Source: a virus
IMG/VR virus record: IMGVR_UViG_3300050821_000890
Span: 1-48,440 of that record
Direction: 5' to 3' (one strand)
Length of the DNA: 48,440 nucleotides
Every line of letters begins with the position of its first letter. Position 1 is the stretch's first letter. The notes under the pieces are model-generated. The model made no database searches. It was given only the letters and a program-made list of their open reading frames with translations, and had not been told where the DNA came from. A program made the translations under genes and the position numbers. Positions 36,832-45,966 of this stretch are shown in pieces.

Positions 36832-39222
36832 TTATATTCCCGCGTTCTGTGTTTCCATAACAGCCCATCCCATTATATCAAATGGTAGACCGTTAGTGGA
36901 GTTCACTTGAAATTGTAAAACAATACCATGTCCTCTTACCCTGTGTTTCTTAATGAGACCTGAGAATTGACTAGAACTGTTCTTGACTACTTGGGTAGCA
37001 GACCATCTCCCTGAGTTTATCAATCCGAAGTCTCGTATTCCTCTGAACTGGTAAGAGTTAACCGCATTGTTGTTCAGGTACATATAAAGGTATTCAGGTT
37101 GAAACCTCCGCATGCCATCAGCACTCAATGTATACGCGGTCGTAAACGTACTGATGTAGTTAACAGGAGATCCTGAAGAGTTCCAGTCTACCCAGAGTGT
37201 ACTGTCTTTCTCCTCAGAGAAGGTAACACCTGTTTGAGCTGGATTGGATGTTAGATACTTAAATATCATAGGAGGAGAGTTAGCTTGAGTGTAAGCTATA
37301 TACTTAATATCTAAGATGCTTGGGCCTGCTGCAGAAACAGTCCAAGGGTAGAAGCCTTGTGTAAAGACGTTGAAGTTAAGTACGGAGTCGAATGCATACC
37401 TATTGGCTATGCCAGACTCCTGGGTACTTCGGTAGCACCACTGGATAATCCCTGTGATGGGATTGTAGTCTCCTCTAGCGTACTTCTTAGAGTCCGTAGG
37501 GATACTCTGATAAAATGATTGTATAGAAGGTAAGGTTATGTTGTTAACCGTTAGACCTGCATGAGCAGCACCCATAGCGGCTGAAGCTTGCTGAAGGTCT
37601 GTAGTAACCATGTATATGCCATCGGCATTCCAGAAGACTGGGAGTCCGAGGACATCTATGACTGAGTTACCAGAGATTGTCTTAATGCCAGAGATCTTGG
37701 TTACGGTGTAGTCGTTAGCTGTGAAACCAATTCCTTGACCACCGGTGATGAACCAGATGCCATTGGCAGCAAAGACAAGTAAACCATTCTGGAGAGCGAA
37801 TAGCTTATAGACAGATCCGCTACCTTGAATAACTATTACTCCGCCATCAGATGGCAGAAGAGCATTGAAGTTTTCAGAGGTTGGATCGTTGACTTGATAA
37901 CACTTACCGAATTGATTAGGTGCTTCTACGATCTGTGAGAAGTAGATGTTCTCTGTCCAGGTAGTGAACGGTGCATCTCCCGTAGGGGAGAAAGACACAT
38001 CAACTCCTGCATAGAATACTCTACCTGCAAACCATGCACCTGTCTTAGGTCTTACTGCAGTTATGATCTCAGTTAGTCCTGAGATGCCGGAGGCATTCGT
38101 TCTCTGCTGCTTGAAAGCATTAAAGATTATAGACCCTTTAGGCGCTGCACCACCTAAGCTAACGCTAGCTAAGGTTGTGCTAGGGCTATAGATCCCTGAT
38201 GAATTCTTAAAGGTCCACCATACGTCTGAGTTAGACGGGTAAGCATTAGCGGCAGATAAGAATGCACTGATCTGTGCAGCACTGTTCTTATAGATCCCCC
38301 AGTTACTTACAACAGTTCCGATGGGAACCGGAGGACCATTCTGAGTAACGTTGGTTATGTTACAGACCATGGTTGTACCGCCATAGCTAATAACCGTTCC
38401 TGTTAAGGTATACGTAGTGAACCCTACGGTTCCTACTGCTGTAACAGGATCACCCCCTACAGCGCCCACAGAAGCTCCTACAGTGAATGTATAGCCTCCG
38501 GCGTTCAAAGGTACCGTGAATGGTGTAGGGGAAGAGGTAGACCACGCAGCAACGTTAGACCATCCTTGGTTGAACAGATTGTAGTTGTGTTCAGCAGTCA
38601 GGGAGAGGGGTCTGTAGTTATCAGCGATAGTCTCAGGTATTCCAATGAAGTCCCTGATGTTGATATTGATTATATTAGCAGTAACAGCCCCGCCACTGTA
38701 CGTACAGTAAAAGGGATCGCAACTAGGATGGAAGACGAATAAGTAACCATTACCAGCTGCAAACTGACATTCTTTAGTGTTGTCAAAGAAACCTCCTGTA
38801 GATGCGAATGCAATGATATTAACAGAGGTCCCTAAGATGGTTGTAGAAATGGGAGAAGCTACAGAAGCGTTGGTCAGTAGATAGAAGATTAAGTTACCTC
38901 CTGACTGAACAACGTATACCTGGGTATTCCCATCCCCACCGGCGTTTGTCCAAACGAAACTGTTAATTGCGTTACTAGACAAACCAATCAGTTTAGTAGT
39001 GAAGCCTGCTTCGTAGTCTATTCCCTTTCGACGAGTAACATTCCCAATTCGATTAAAGACACAGTTAGAGGTCGCTGTGCAAGCGTTCTCAGGAAAGTTC
39101 ATGCCAGTAAACTCAGTCTTCAGACCAGCTACAAAGTTCTTTTGTAACGTAGGTCTAGCAGGCTGAGGCTGGGCTGATTGTAATTGAAATGAGGATGTAC
39201 GACGTCCAGAGGGCTTGTTCAA
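36832..39222 (-). CDS. Tail nozzle protein, gp12-like (tail tubular protein B)
   Basis: 796 residues, beta-rich. The N-terminal motif (NFVAGLKTEFTGMNFPENAC, then RIGNVTRRKGIDYEAGF) is characteristic of podovirus nozzle proteins (N...p.na...n...G...rR.G). It forms the distal tail tube through which DNA leaves. It lies after the adaptor gene, as in T7. Confidence 0.85.
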   Translation of the reverse strand: MNKPSGRRTSSFQLQSAQPQPARPTLQKNFVAGLKTEFTGMNFPENACTATSNCVFNRIGNVTRRKGIDYEAGFTTKLIGLSSNAINSFVWTNAGGDGNTQVYVVQSGGNLIFYLLTNASVASPISTTILGTSVNIIAFASTGGFFDNTKECQFAAGNGYLFVFHPSCDPFYCTYSGGAVTANIININIRDFIGIPETIADNYRPLSLTAEHNYNLFNQGWSNVAAWSTSSPTPFTVPLNAGGYTFTVGASVGAVGGDPVTAVGTVGFTTYTLTGTVISYGGTTMVCNITNVTQNGPPVPIGTVVSNWGIYKNSAAQISAFLSAANAYPSNSDVWWTFKNSSGIYSPSTTLASVSLGGAAPKGSIIFNAFKQQRTNASGISGLTEIITAVRPKTGAWFAGRVFYAGVDVSFSPTGDAPFTTWTENIYFSQIVEAPNQFGKCYQVNDPTSENFNALLPSDGGVIVIQGSGSVYKLFALQNGLLVFAANGIWFITGGQGIGFTANDYTVTKISGIKTISGNSVIDVLGLPVFWNADGIYMVTTDLQQASAAMGAAHAGLTVNNITLPSIQSFYQSIPTDSKKYARGDYNPITGIIQWCYRSTQESGIANRYAFDSVLNFNVFTQGFYPWTVSAAGPSILDIKYIAYTQANSPPMIFKYLTSNPAQTGVTFSEEKDSTLWVDWNSSGSPVNYISTFTTAYTLSADGMRRFQPEYLYMYLNNNAVNSYQFRGIRDFGLINSGRWSATQVVKNSSSQFSGLIKKHRVRGHGIVLQFQVNSTNGLPFDIMGWAVMETQNAGI

Positions 39223-39545
39223 TCTACTACTTCTTCTATCTTAACGTTTCTGCCATTGAAATACTTCTCTGCGTCTTTCTGGGCATCGTTGAACTTAGTG
39301 TAACGACGTCCCTTCAAGAACTCAGGGACTGCCCCGGTATCATACTTAAAGTACCAGAGCCAGTTAGAGGCTTCGTCACGTATAGCGTGAAGCCTGTTCT
39401 CGCCTGTGAACAGTCGCTTGTCCACAAGGCCAGTAGAGGATAGTGGGGCTTTCTCGTCAATCTGTTTAATTACGAACAAACGATCGTTGCCGCGCATCTT
39501 AGTTTTCTTATTAGGGTCAATGAATTCTTGCATTAGGGCCACCAT
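39219..39545 (-). CDS. Small protein between adaptor and nozzle
   Basis: 108 residues; a GGGAG six nt before the ATG at 39545 supports this start, though an ATG at 39533 in TAATG overlap is possible. Mixed alpha/beta, basic, with a WLWYFKYD segment. Probably a minor tail or assembly protein by position; no family recognised. Confidence 0.65.
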   Translation of the reverse strand: MVALMQEFIDPNKKTKMRGNDRLFVIKQIDEKAPLSSTGLVDKRLFTGENRLHAIRDEASNWLWYFKYDTGAVPEFLKGRRYTKFNDAQKDAEKYFNGRNVKIEEVVD

Positions 39546-40414
39546 TTACGTCTCCCGAAGTTAGGTAGTTGGTCAAAATAACTTGGTTTGTTTACTACAG
39601 CTTTTGTCTTCTGTAGGGCTACCCACTGCCGATCGATCTCTCTTTCTGCATGAGGGTGCGTAGTTTGTTTAAGTTCGAAGAAGGCTTGTGCCTTAGCTTC
39701 GTTTAGTAAGAGAGGGACAGCCCAATCATCTAGGTCAGGTATGAAGTTGTCTACGTTCTGCCAAGCAGGAGTGACAAATCCAGAGCATAAGGTCTTGCTT
39801 GTTTGAAGAGTGCTGTCTTGTGTATTGTCGAAAGAGTCGAATATGAAATAGTAGTTCTGTATTACTGTACAGTACTGAGGCTGTTTATTGTTTATGTAAT
39901 TAATGTTGAAGGAGTCTAACAGCTCAGTGTTTCTATAAAGTTGATCTGTGAATACAAAGGTTCCGACATTAGACAGAGTAGTGTTTAAACTATTCTGCAT
40001 GTCGAGGAACTCTTTGTTGGGAAGGACTTGTACATCCTGGAACGCAGGAGGGTTAGCTCCGCCAAGACCAACGTCAGACTCATTGAGATCTAAGTCTAGA
40101 TCATGAGTCATGCTTCCTTCTCCAGTTCCAGAAGCACCGGTAGGATTAGAGTTGAAGTACTGAACGAAGTTTAACTTAGCGACGCCTTCATTAGGTCTGT
40201 ACATAAGTACAGGCTTAGTAAGGTCACCTGAAGCGGTAAGCTGAAAGAGCTTGTCATGTTCAGGGAGTTCGGCTCTTCCTAAGATGTCGTAGTATTTAGT
40301 ACGAAGTATTTCAACTACTTGTAAAGACTCGTTAGTATCTCCAATGGAGTTTACTTCATCAGAGTTCAGAGAGCTTAATATACTTTGTGTATAATCTAAT
40401 AGGGTTCTTTTCAT
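39533..40414 (-). CDS. Tail adaptor (gatekeeper), gp11-like
   Basis: 293 residues. The N-terminal helical signature LLDYTQSILSSLNSDEVNSI (5-24), then DTNESLQVVEILRTKYYDIL, matches head-to-tail adaptor proteins (tail tubular protein A). It binds the portal and receives the nozzle and fibres. Located directly before the nozzle region in the order expected for podoviruses. Confidence 0.85.
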   Translation of the reverse strand: MKRTLLDYTQSILSSLNSDEVNSIGDTNESLQVVEILRTKYYDILGRAELPEHDKLFQLTASGDLTKPVLMYRPNEGVAKLNFVQYFNSNPTGASGTGEGSMTHDLDLDLNESDVGLGGANPPAFQDVQVLPNKEFLDMQNSLNTTLSNVGTFVFTDQLYRNTELLDSFNINYINNKQPQYCTVIQNYYFIFDSFDNTQDSTLQTSKTLCSGFVTPAWQNVDNFIPDLDDWAVPLLLNEAKAQAFFELKQTTHPHAEREIDRQWVALQKTKAVVNKPSYFDQLPNFGRRKWWP

Positions 40415-40803
40415 CTTTTCATAATCCTGACTACGTTCTCAATTCCACGCTTACCGAACATGAACGCAACAATCAGAGAAGCCCATTGTCCTGCGTCTCC
40501 AGCTATAGGAGGAACAGGATAGCCTTCAAGCGTATAGGCTATGCAATATACAAAGTATACCCACAGGGTGTACTCAAACAAATGATCAGGCTCATACCAC
40601 CTTCCGATCTCAGCGATCTTAAGTTGGTTTTGAGCCTGTATCTCTGCCTGTTGTACTTGTAGTTCTCTGGCTGCTAAATCAGCTTTAGTCTTCTCGTCAG
40701 TATTCTCCGCACTAAGTTTTGCTGAATAGAGATTAACGAAGAAAGAGGATAGAGCTGTGAGTATTTGACCTATGATTGGCAGACCAGAAAGGAATGCTAA
40801 CAT
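40411..40803 (-). CDS. 3TM holin-like membrane protein (GTA-type)
   Basis: 130 residues. Hydrophobic N-terminal helix (LAFLSGLPIIGQILTALSSF), a long Ala/Gln/Glu amphipathic helix (about 35-65), then two hydrophobic segments (LWVYFVYCIAYTL and WASLIVAFMFG). The helix-tail pattern with a tryptophan after AEIGR resembles the GTA/phage 3TM holin family. It would make membrane lesions for release of endolysin. Confidence 0.65.
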   Translation of the reverse strand: MLAFLSGLPIIGQILTALSSFFVNLYSAKLSAENTDEKTKADLAARELQVQQAEIQAQNQLKIAEIGRWYEPDHLFEYTLWVYFVYCIAYTLEGYPVPPIAGDAGQWASLIVAFMFGKRGIENVVRIMKR

Positions 40804-41063
40804 TAGGTTGCCTTAGAAGCCGCTACTCTAGCCGCCATGCCACTGAACCAGTACGAGAGCGTGAACAAGACCAAGCTGATAATAGCTACAGTCTTAGCTT
40901 CAACGAACTGGGAGAGGGGGGACGTAGTAACATAATCCTGCACGACTGCGGCACCCATGCCGACAGTACCTAGAGCAGTCATAGCTCGGGTCTTGGCGCC
41001 AGGGAACCACGAGTGTACCCAAGCTTCGAAGTTAGCCCATTTGGTCTTAAGCCAAGTAAACAT
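40803..41063 (-). CDS. Small membrane protein in the lysis cassette
   Basis: 86 residues with two hydrophobic segments (about 30-46 and 57-76) and a basic N-terminal face. It directly follows the endolysin gene (TAATG overlap). A second holin, antiholin or pinholin are possible roles. Confidence 0.65.
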   Translation of the reverse strand: MFTWLKTKWANFEAWVHSWFPGAKTRAMTALGTVGMGAAVVQDYVTTSPLSQFVEAKTVAIISLVLFTLSYWFSGMAARVAASKAT

Positions 41064-41701
41064 TATTTATTTCCTTTAAACAGTTTAAGAATAAGTTGAA
41101 AGAAGAGAATGAAGGGATTGAGAGGAGCCTTCTGGATGGGAGCGGGAATAGGATGCTGGTCAGATTGCTCAGTTGTCTTAGTAGAGATGGGCAGACGCTC
41201 TAGACTGTGTGCAAAGTTTCTTCCATTCACACACCTATTAGTCCAGCCTCTGATAAACTGAGGCTTGTCTAACCTTTTGAGAAAGGCTAAACGCTCGTCA
41301 TATATGTCATCGATAAGCGTCGATGGATCTCTTTTAATGGCTTGGGCCACGGTGATAGGACCTATAATCCCATCCTGCGGAACACCGCAGAAGTTTTGCA
41401 ATACCTTAGCTGCTCTGCTTATCCCTGAATTAATACCGTAGTCCAGCACAGCGTAATCAACGCCAGCAGGAAGATCGTTGTAGTGAATCGGGTTAGCGTA
41501 ATGTTTGGCATAGATTTCCTCCGCAACAGACTTAGGCATGGCCTTTACGTCATCAGCTGTAGCATCAGCTTTCCAATAAGCTCTAGCGTCATGAATAGTA
41601 ATGCCGAAATTAGTAGGACCACCTGAATCTCCTTGATCATTGGAGTAGCCTCCTTCATCTTTAAAGACTTGAGTAAGAGCTTGTTCATATGTATTCTGCA
41701 T
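41063..41701 (-). CDS. Endolysin, GH108-like N-acetylmuramidase
   Basis: 212 residues. The catalytic opening FKDEGGYSNDQGDSGGPTNF (13-32) carries the ExGGY signature of GH108 muramidases, with E16 as the catalytic acid. A peptidoglycan-binding segment follows (LQNFCGVPQDGIIGPITV, about 100-118). The unusual C-terminal hydrophobic tail (PFILFFQLILKLF) suggests membrane tethering. It degrades peptidoglycan at lysis. Confidence 0.9.
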   Translation of the reverse strand: MQNTYEQALTQVFKDEGGYSNDQGDSGGPTNFGITIHDARAYWKADATADDVKAMPKSVAEEIYAKHYANPIHYNDLPAGVDYAVLDYGINSGISRAAKVLQNFCGVPQDGIIGPITVAQAIKRDPSTLIDDIYDERLAFLKRLDKPQFIRGWTNRCVNGRNFAHSLERLPISTKTTEQSDQHPIPAPIQKAPLNPFILFFQLILKLFKGNK

Positions 41702-43290
41702 TATCCTGCACTCACTGTAACAACACCTGCGTTACTATAAAGCTGTCCAGACACGTGTGGGTTAGCCGTAGGCAATGATTGTAAGAACATTCTTCCAGCA
41801 GCTACTTGAGAGACGATTTGATTTGTCGTCCCTCCCATGAAGAAGTGGTTCTCAACTCCACTGTCAGCGACAAAGGTAGGACCAATATCATTCTGACCGC
41901 AGTAGACTTGGTTTTGTTTAGAACCTGTTCCAAACTGCATACCGATTGAGCATGTTCCTGTATTAATACTTATACTTCCGATATGATAAACACCGAAGCA
42001 TTCGTTAGTTGTTATTGCAGAGCTCATCCCAGTCTGACTAGGAGTGAGGCCTCCGAACTTCCAAATGTTAGCACCAATCAATCCTGAGGTGTTGCCTGCA
42101 GGACCAATCTCTACTTCAGATATTTTAGAACTTACAACAAGAGAGATATCAATTTCATTCTGTACGAAGCCCGAAGTGCCTCCTACGCAATCTGAAACTA
42201 AAACACCGAAGTTACAGAACCCTCCTGCGAGAATTCCTTCGGAAGATATCTTGTTGTTGTTAAAAGACCAAGTAACACCGCTCATGTTTAAAGCAGAGGT
42301 GAAAGCACCTCCATAAGCAACAATAGTTCTGAAGTGAAACCTGTTGTCTTCTATGAATGGATTGTTAGATGGTTGTGCATTACTAGTATGAACTATCTGA
42401 ACAATGTGCGTAGCGTTAGAAGCAGCTTGGATAGTGCAGTCAAAGTCAATATTACAGAAAGCCATAGTATTGATGTTGATGCAGGATTGTCCGCTCATAG
42501 ACGCGCTAGAAGGGAAATCAATGATTGCTCCGTAAACTCGCATATTCCAGTTTTGCATAGCTGGAAGATTTACTTGAGTAGTGCATTCGATTATTGCAAC
42601 TCCTGCACCTGCAGCAGTCGTACCAGGACCGTAAACTTCTAATGAGTATCCGTTAGTCGTGGCGTAGTTAATAGCTTCTTGAAGACCTGAGGTAGATGTT
42701 CCTGAAGTGTTTAAAACAGTTCCGTCTGGCTTATAGACAGTCCAAGCACTATTAACCCACTTCATAAGAACCTCACCTGGAGGGATCTGTGGGGTAGATG
42801 GTCCAGGGATGCCTAAGAGAGTCTGCGCATTAGCAATAGTACCTGCGATAACTGGCTGCATCGCAGTAGAGATGCCCAGCAATGTTTCAGCAGATGAAGT
42901 AGTAGATGCACCGACTACAGGTTGCATAGCAGGAGAGATCCCTAAGAGGGTATCAGCTGCAGCAATAGTATTGGCATTAAGAACAGGTTGCATTACAACG
43001 GAGACAGGGACACCAGAGACTAACCCTGAAGTGCTGTTGCCTCCGGCAAGAACACCGTTAAGGTAGCCTAATGTAACTGGTTCGGTAACCGATATAGGAT
43101 TAGGCAAATTAATCTCCCGATTAGAATTCATATCCAGAGTAGACAACATCTGATTAGGACTAGTTCCGTCTCTAGATAAGGTGTTGTCAAACGCAGCTGT
43201 AATGAGGGAGTTGTTGGATGCTGTCGCTGCAACGGCAGTCGCATCATTCTGAAAGCTAGCTGGGTTCGCTAAAACAATTTTATCTGTCAT
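41701..43290 (-). CDS. Tailspike-like protein, right-handed beta-helix type
   Basis: 529 residues. N-terminal anchor (1-65) shared with the neighbouring fibre (AFDNTLSRDGTSPNQM at 33-48). Then about three tandem repeats of the pattern MQPV...A.TLLGI (about 95-170). The remainder is Asn/Ile/Val-rich with the rhythm of a parallel beta-helix, typical of capsule- or LPS-binding tailspikes. No catalytic residues can be assigned. Starts in ATGA overlap with the fibre gene. Confidence 0.75.
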   Translation of the reverse strand: MTDKIVLANPASFQNDATAVAATASNNSLITAAFDNTLSRDGTSPNQMLSTLDMNSNREINLPNPISVTEPVTLGYLNGVLAGGNSTSGLVSGVPVSVVMQPVLNANTIAAADTLLGISPAMQPVVGASTTSSAETLLGISTAMQPVIAGTIANAQTLLGIPGPSTPQIPPGEVLMKWVNSAWTVYKPDGTVLNTSGTSTSGLQEAINYATTNGYSLEVYGPGTTAAGAGVAIIECTTQVNLPAMQNWNMRVYGAIIDFPSSASMSGQSCININTMAFCNIDFDCTIQAASNATHIVQIVHTSNAQPSNNPFIEDNRFHFRTIVAYGGAFTSALNMSGVTWSFNNNKISSEGILAGGFCNFGVLVSDCVGGTSGFVQNEIDISLVVSSKISEVEIGPAGNTSGLIGANIWKFGGLTPSQTGMSSAITTNECFGVYHIGSISINTGTCSIGMQFGTGSKQNQVYCGQNDIGPTFVADSGVENHFFMGGTTNQIVSQVAAGRMFLQSLPTANPHVSGQLYSNAGVVTVSAG

Positions 43291-44636
43291 ATATAATACT
43301 CGTGTATGATAATTAGGCCGGCAGAGCCGTTGCCTCCTGCAGCGCCAGATGTACCTAAGGTACCTCCTGTGCCTGCAGCACCTACCGTATAAGCATAGGT
43401 AGCTAAAGGAGAAGTAATAAGCTTTTCAACATACCCTCCGCCTGCACCTCCGCCTCCGGCATTAACAGTGGCAGAGCAGCTTGCGCCTGAACCTCCTGAT
43501 CCTGTATTAGCAGGAGCAGGACCGCCTGCGTTGACGGAGAAGACGAAGTTGTTACTTTGTACACCAAAGACTGGAGAAGCACCACCAGGACCGCCAGCAG
43601 TACTTGCACTAGCAGCAGGAGTACCTCCAACAGCTCCTACTAAATTTAAATCTCCGCCGCTCGCTGTTCCACCTGCAACGTTGGCACCATTACCTGCAGA
43701 ACTGCCTGCAGCACCGCCGCCAGCAGTCAGTAAGGAAGATCCGAAAGTAGTTGTCCCACCTCCAGTAGCAGCACCAGGAGTAGTTCCTGATCCAGCTCCA
43801 CCACCTCCACCACCAATGCAACGAACCCAGATGGCTGTGCAGTTAGCGGGAGTAGTATAGGTACCAGTACCGTTAGCACTGAACCCACCTGTGTGGCTGC
43901 CAGTGGTAACAACGCTAGTTGTATGTACAGGGAACATAGCAGCTAAGTTAGGCACTGTTATATCAGCAGCATTAGCTGTACCACCAGTGTTATTAGCTTT
44001 AATGGTATTAGCAGCCATCTGTGATAATGCTGCATTAGTCACAAGATTGTTAGCTGTAAGAGAAGTAGATATCGTAGGGCTAGTAAGAGTAGGACTAGTA
44101 AGAGTTTTATTAGTTAAAACATCTGTAGTATTCTTACCTACTAAAGTATCAGTAGATGTAGGAAGAGTAAGAGTCCCTGTGTTAACCAGAGTAGGTGTCG
44201 TAACACTCGTCGAGAAGACAGGATTGTTTACTGTAGCAATCGTAACAGGATTAGTTCCTGTTAATGTTATGTTAGTTCCTGCTGCATTGTCTGCTGGATT
44301 AGCACTCCATGCCATATCAAAGTTGGTAGCACTGTTCTTAATTAAGACATCACCAGTAGCTCCACCGACAGGAACAGTACTAATAGTACCTCCTGAGATG
44401 AGAGTGTTGTAGTCTTGAAGTCTAAGAGGAGAAGACCCAGAGGCAGGCCCAGGAAGATTAACAATCTGATTGTTGTTCATGTCTAAGGGTGCACCCATTT
44501 GATTGGGTGAAGTACCATCCCTAGACAGCGTATTATCAAACGCCGTTTGAACCGTACTTGAGTTCGCATTAATAGTTGTCTGCGCAGAGGTAGCCTGCGT
44601 TATATCAGCAACATTGTTTAGCGTTATTTTAGACAT
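43287..44636 (-). CDS. Tail fibre with glycine-rich tip domain
   Basis: 449 residues. N-terminal anchor (AFDNTLSRDGTSPNQM at 32-47) almost identical to that of the tailspike next door. The shaft is Thr/Asn/Leu-rich with short repeats (TLTSPTLTSPTIS). The C-terminal 170 residues are extremely Gly-rich (GGGGGGAGS and similar) and end in IIHEYYI, like Gly-rich adhesin tips (polyglycine II sandwiches) that bind the receptor. Confidence 0.8.
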   Translation of the reverse strand: MSKITLNNVADITQATSAQTTINANSSTVQTAFDNTLSRDGTSPNQMGAPLDMNNNQIVNLPGPASGSSPLRLQDYNTLISGGTISTVPVGGATGDVLIKNSATNFDMAWSANPADNAAGTNITLTGTNPVTIATVNNPVFSTSVTTPTLVNTGTLTLPTSTDTLVGKNTTDVLTNKTLTSPTLTSPTISTSLTANNLVTNAALSQMAANTIKANNTGGTANAADITVPNLAAMFPVHTTSVVTTGSHTGGFSANGTGTYTTPANCTAIWVRCIGGGGGGAGSGTTPGAATGGGTTTFGSSLLTAGGGAAGSSAGNGANVAGGTASGGDLNLVGAVGGTPAASASTAGGPGGASPVFGVQSNNFVFSVNAGGPAPANTGSGGSGASCSATVNAGGGGAGGGYVEKLITSPLATYAYTVGAAGTGGTLGTSGAAGGNGSAGLIIIHEYYI

Positions 44637-45154
44637 TACAGATAGATCACGTAAGATTCAGTACCAGCAGTCACATTGGTAAGACGCACCATCACCCAGC
44701 GTGAGCTGTTAATGGCGATCACCCGTGCAGCCGCAGGTTGATTAGTATCAAACGATCCACCAGAACCAGCACCAATCGTAATGGTGTTAGCAGCGGACCC
44801 ATTGCCGAAGTAGCACTGGATGATGTCACCGACAACAGCGCCAGAAGACATCTTATTGATGCCAGCTACGATGTTAGCAGCAGTATCCAAAGTAGAAGTG
44901 TTACCAGCAGAAGGAGCCTGAATAACGATACCAGTCAGAAGCTGACCGATATCAATAGTAGAAGCAGCACCAGGGACAGTTGAAATAGGAGTACCTGTGC
45001 CACAGATGTAGTTAGTACCCACAGCGTTGGTTGGAAACGTTACCGTCCCAATCGTCTGAGGATACAGTGTTGCACGCATACGAGAGTTGGTTACGACCTC
45101 ATCGGTCCCTGCAAGATTCTCGATACGGGCATAATCAACGCCACCGTAAGGCAT
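44636..45154 (-). CDS. Virion protein, possible decoration or fibre-base
   Basis: 172 residues, beta-rich and Thr/Ala/Asn/Gly-rich, starting MPYGGVDYARIENLAG. Located between capsid and fibre genes, with a long hairpin before it (45177-45216). May be a head decoration or head-fibre protein. No family certain. Confidence 0.65.
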   Translation of the reverse strand: MPYGGVDYARIENLAGTDEVVTNSRMRATLYPQTIGTVTFPTNAVGTNYICGTGTPISTVPGAASTIDIGQLLTGIVIQAPSAGNTSTLDTAANIVAGINKMSSGAVVGDIIQCYFGNGSAANTITIGAGSGGSFDTNQPAAARVIAINSSRWVMVRLTNVTAGTESYVIYL

Positions 45155-45176
45155 ATTTTAAAATCCTTTGTTGAGC

Positions 45177-45216
45177 TATGGGGAGGAGTGCCGTTTAGGT
45201 ACGGGCCCTCCCCATA
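45177..45216 (-). promoter_or_regulatory. 10-bp perfect intergenic hairpin between virion genes
   Basis: TATGGGGAGG and CCTCCCCATA form a perfect 10-bp stem around a 20-nt loop that holds a CCGT/ACGG stem of its own. No T run follows on the minus strand, so it is not a typical terminator. It may be an RNase processing or mRNA-stabilising site that sets the ratio of capsid to fibre gene transcripts. Confidence 0.6.
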
Positions 45217-45228
45217 ACATTAGATCAA

Positions 45229-45948
45229 TTAGTAGTTGATCGAACCATACATCGTATAACGCATACGAAGCTTGATAAGTCCGTTAGTAAACGTACCAGT
45301 AGCAACGGTAGACAGCCACGCGCTCGCAGGGAGCGGAGTGATTGCATTCGTCACGAGCGGCATGTTAGTACCAACCCAAGTACCACCACCTGCAACAGGG
45401 GTAGCACCCACGCTCCACACCAGACCGGTCGTGCCGGGCTGAGTGAAAGAAACCCGCTGTCCAGCCACCATGTTCGCAGTGAGAAGACCATTGACGATCT
45501 GCACACCTGGATTTGGGGTAACCTGAACAAACGAAGAGTTGGGGGTACCCGGTGAAGTCGTAACAAGACCCACCGAGATGCTCGTGCCGCCAGCGGCCGA
45601 GATCAATCCTTCGATAGTCACTTCCTCAACGAAAATCTGAGGAGCGCTGAGAAGCAGAACGCCATTGGTCGTAGTAGTGACCGGGGCGGTTGCCTGGAGA
45701 GGGACCAGCGTAGTCAGCGACTGGATACCAGCAGCAGCCGCAGTACCCGTTCCGGAGAACGTAGTCTGTGCGGGACCGGGGACTTGCATCCCAGCGGCGG
45801 TCAGCTGATAGGGCACCAGAGGAATGAGTTGCTCAATCTCTCGTGTTTCACCGTAGACGAGATAATCGCCTCCGATTTCAGGAACAGCCTTCTGCGTACC
45901 ATACTGCAGATAAAGACCATCCTGATTATACCAATTTCCTGAAACCAT
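45229..45948 (-). CDS. Virion protein downstream of major capsid
   Basis: 239 residues, beta-rich (Val, Thr, Pro, Gly), ending in a basic-aromatic tail (RMRYTMYGSINY). It follows the capsid gene by 18 nt and precedes an unusual hairpin. Likely a minor capsid, decoration or head-completion protein. No specific family recognised. Confidence 0.65.
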   Translation of the reverse strand: MVSGNWYNQDGLYLQYGTQKAVPEIGGDYLVYGETREIEQLIPLVPYQLTAAGMQVPGPAQTTFSGTGTAAAAGIQSLTTLVPLQATAPVTTTTNGVLLLSAPQIFVEEVTIEGLISAAGGTSISVGLVTTSPGTPNSSFVQVTPNPGVQIVNGLLTANMVAGQRVSFTQPGTTGLVWSVGATPVAGGGTWVGTNMPLVTNAITPLPASAWLSTVATGTFTNGLIKLRMRYTMYGSINY

Positions 45949-45966
45949 ATTTTTATTCTCCCTTTA

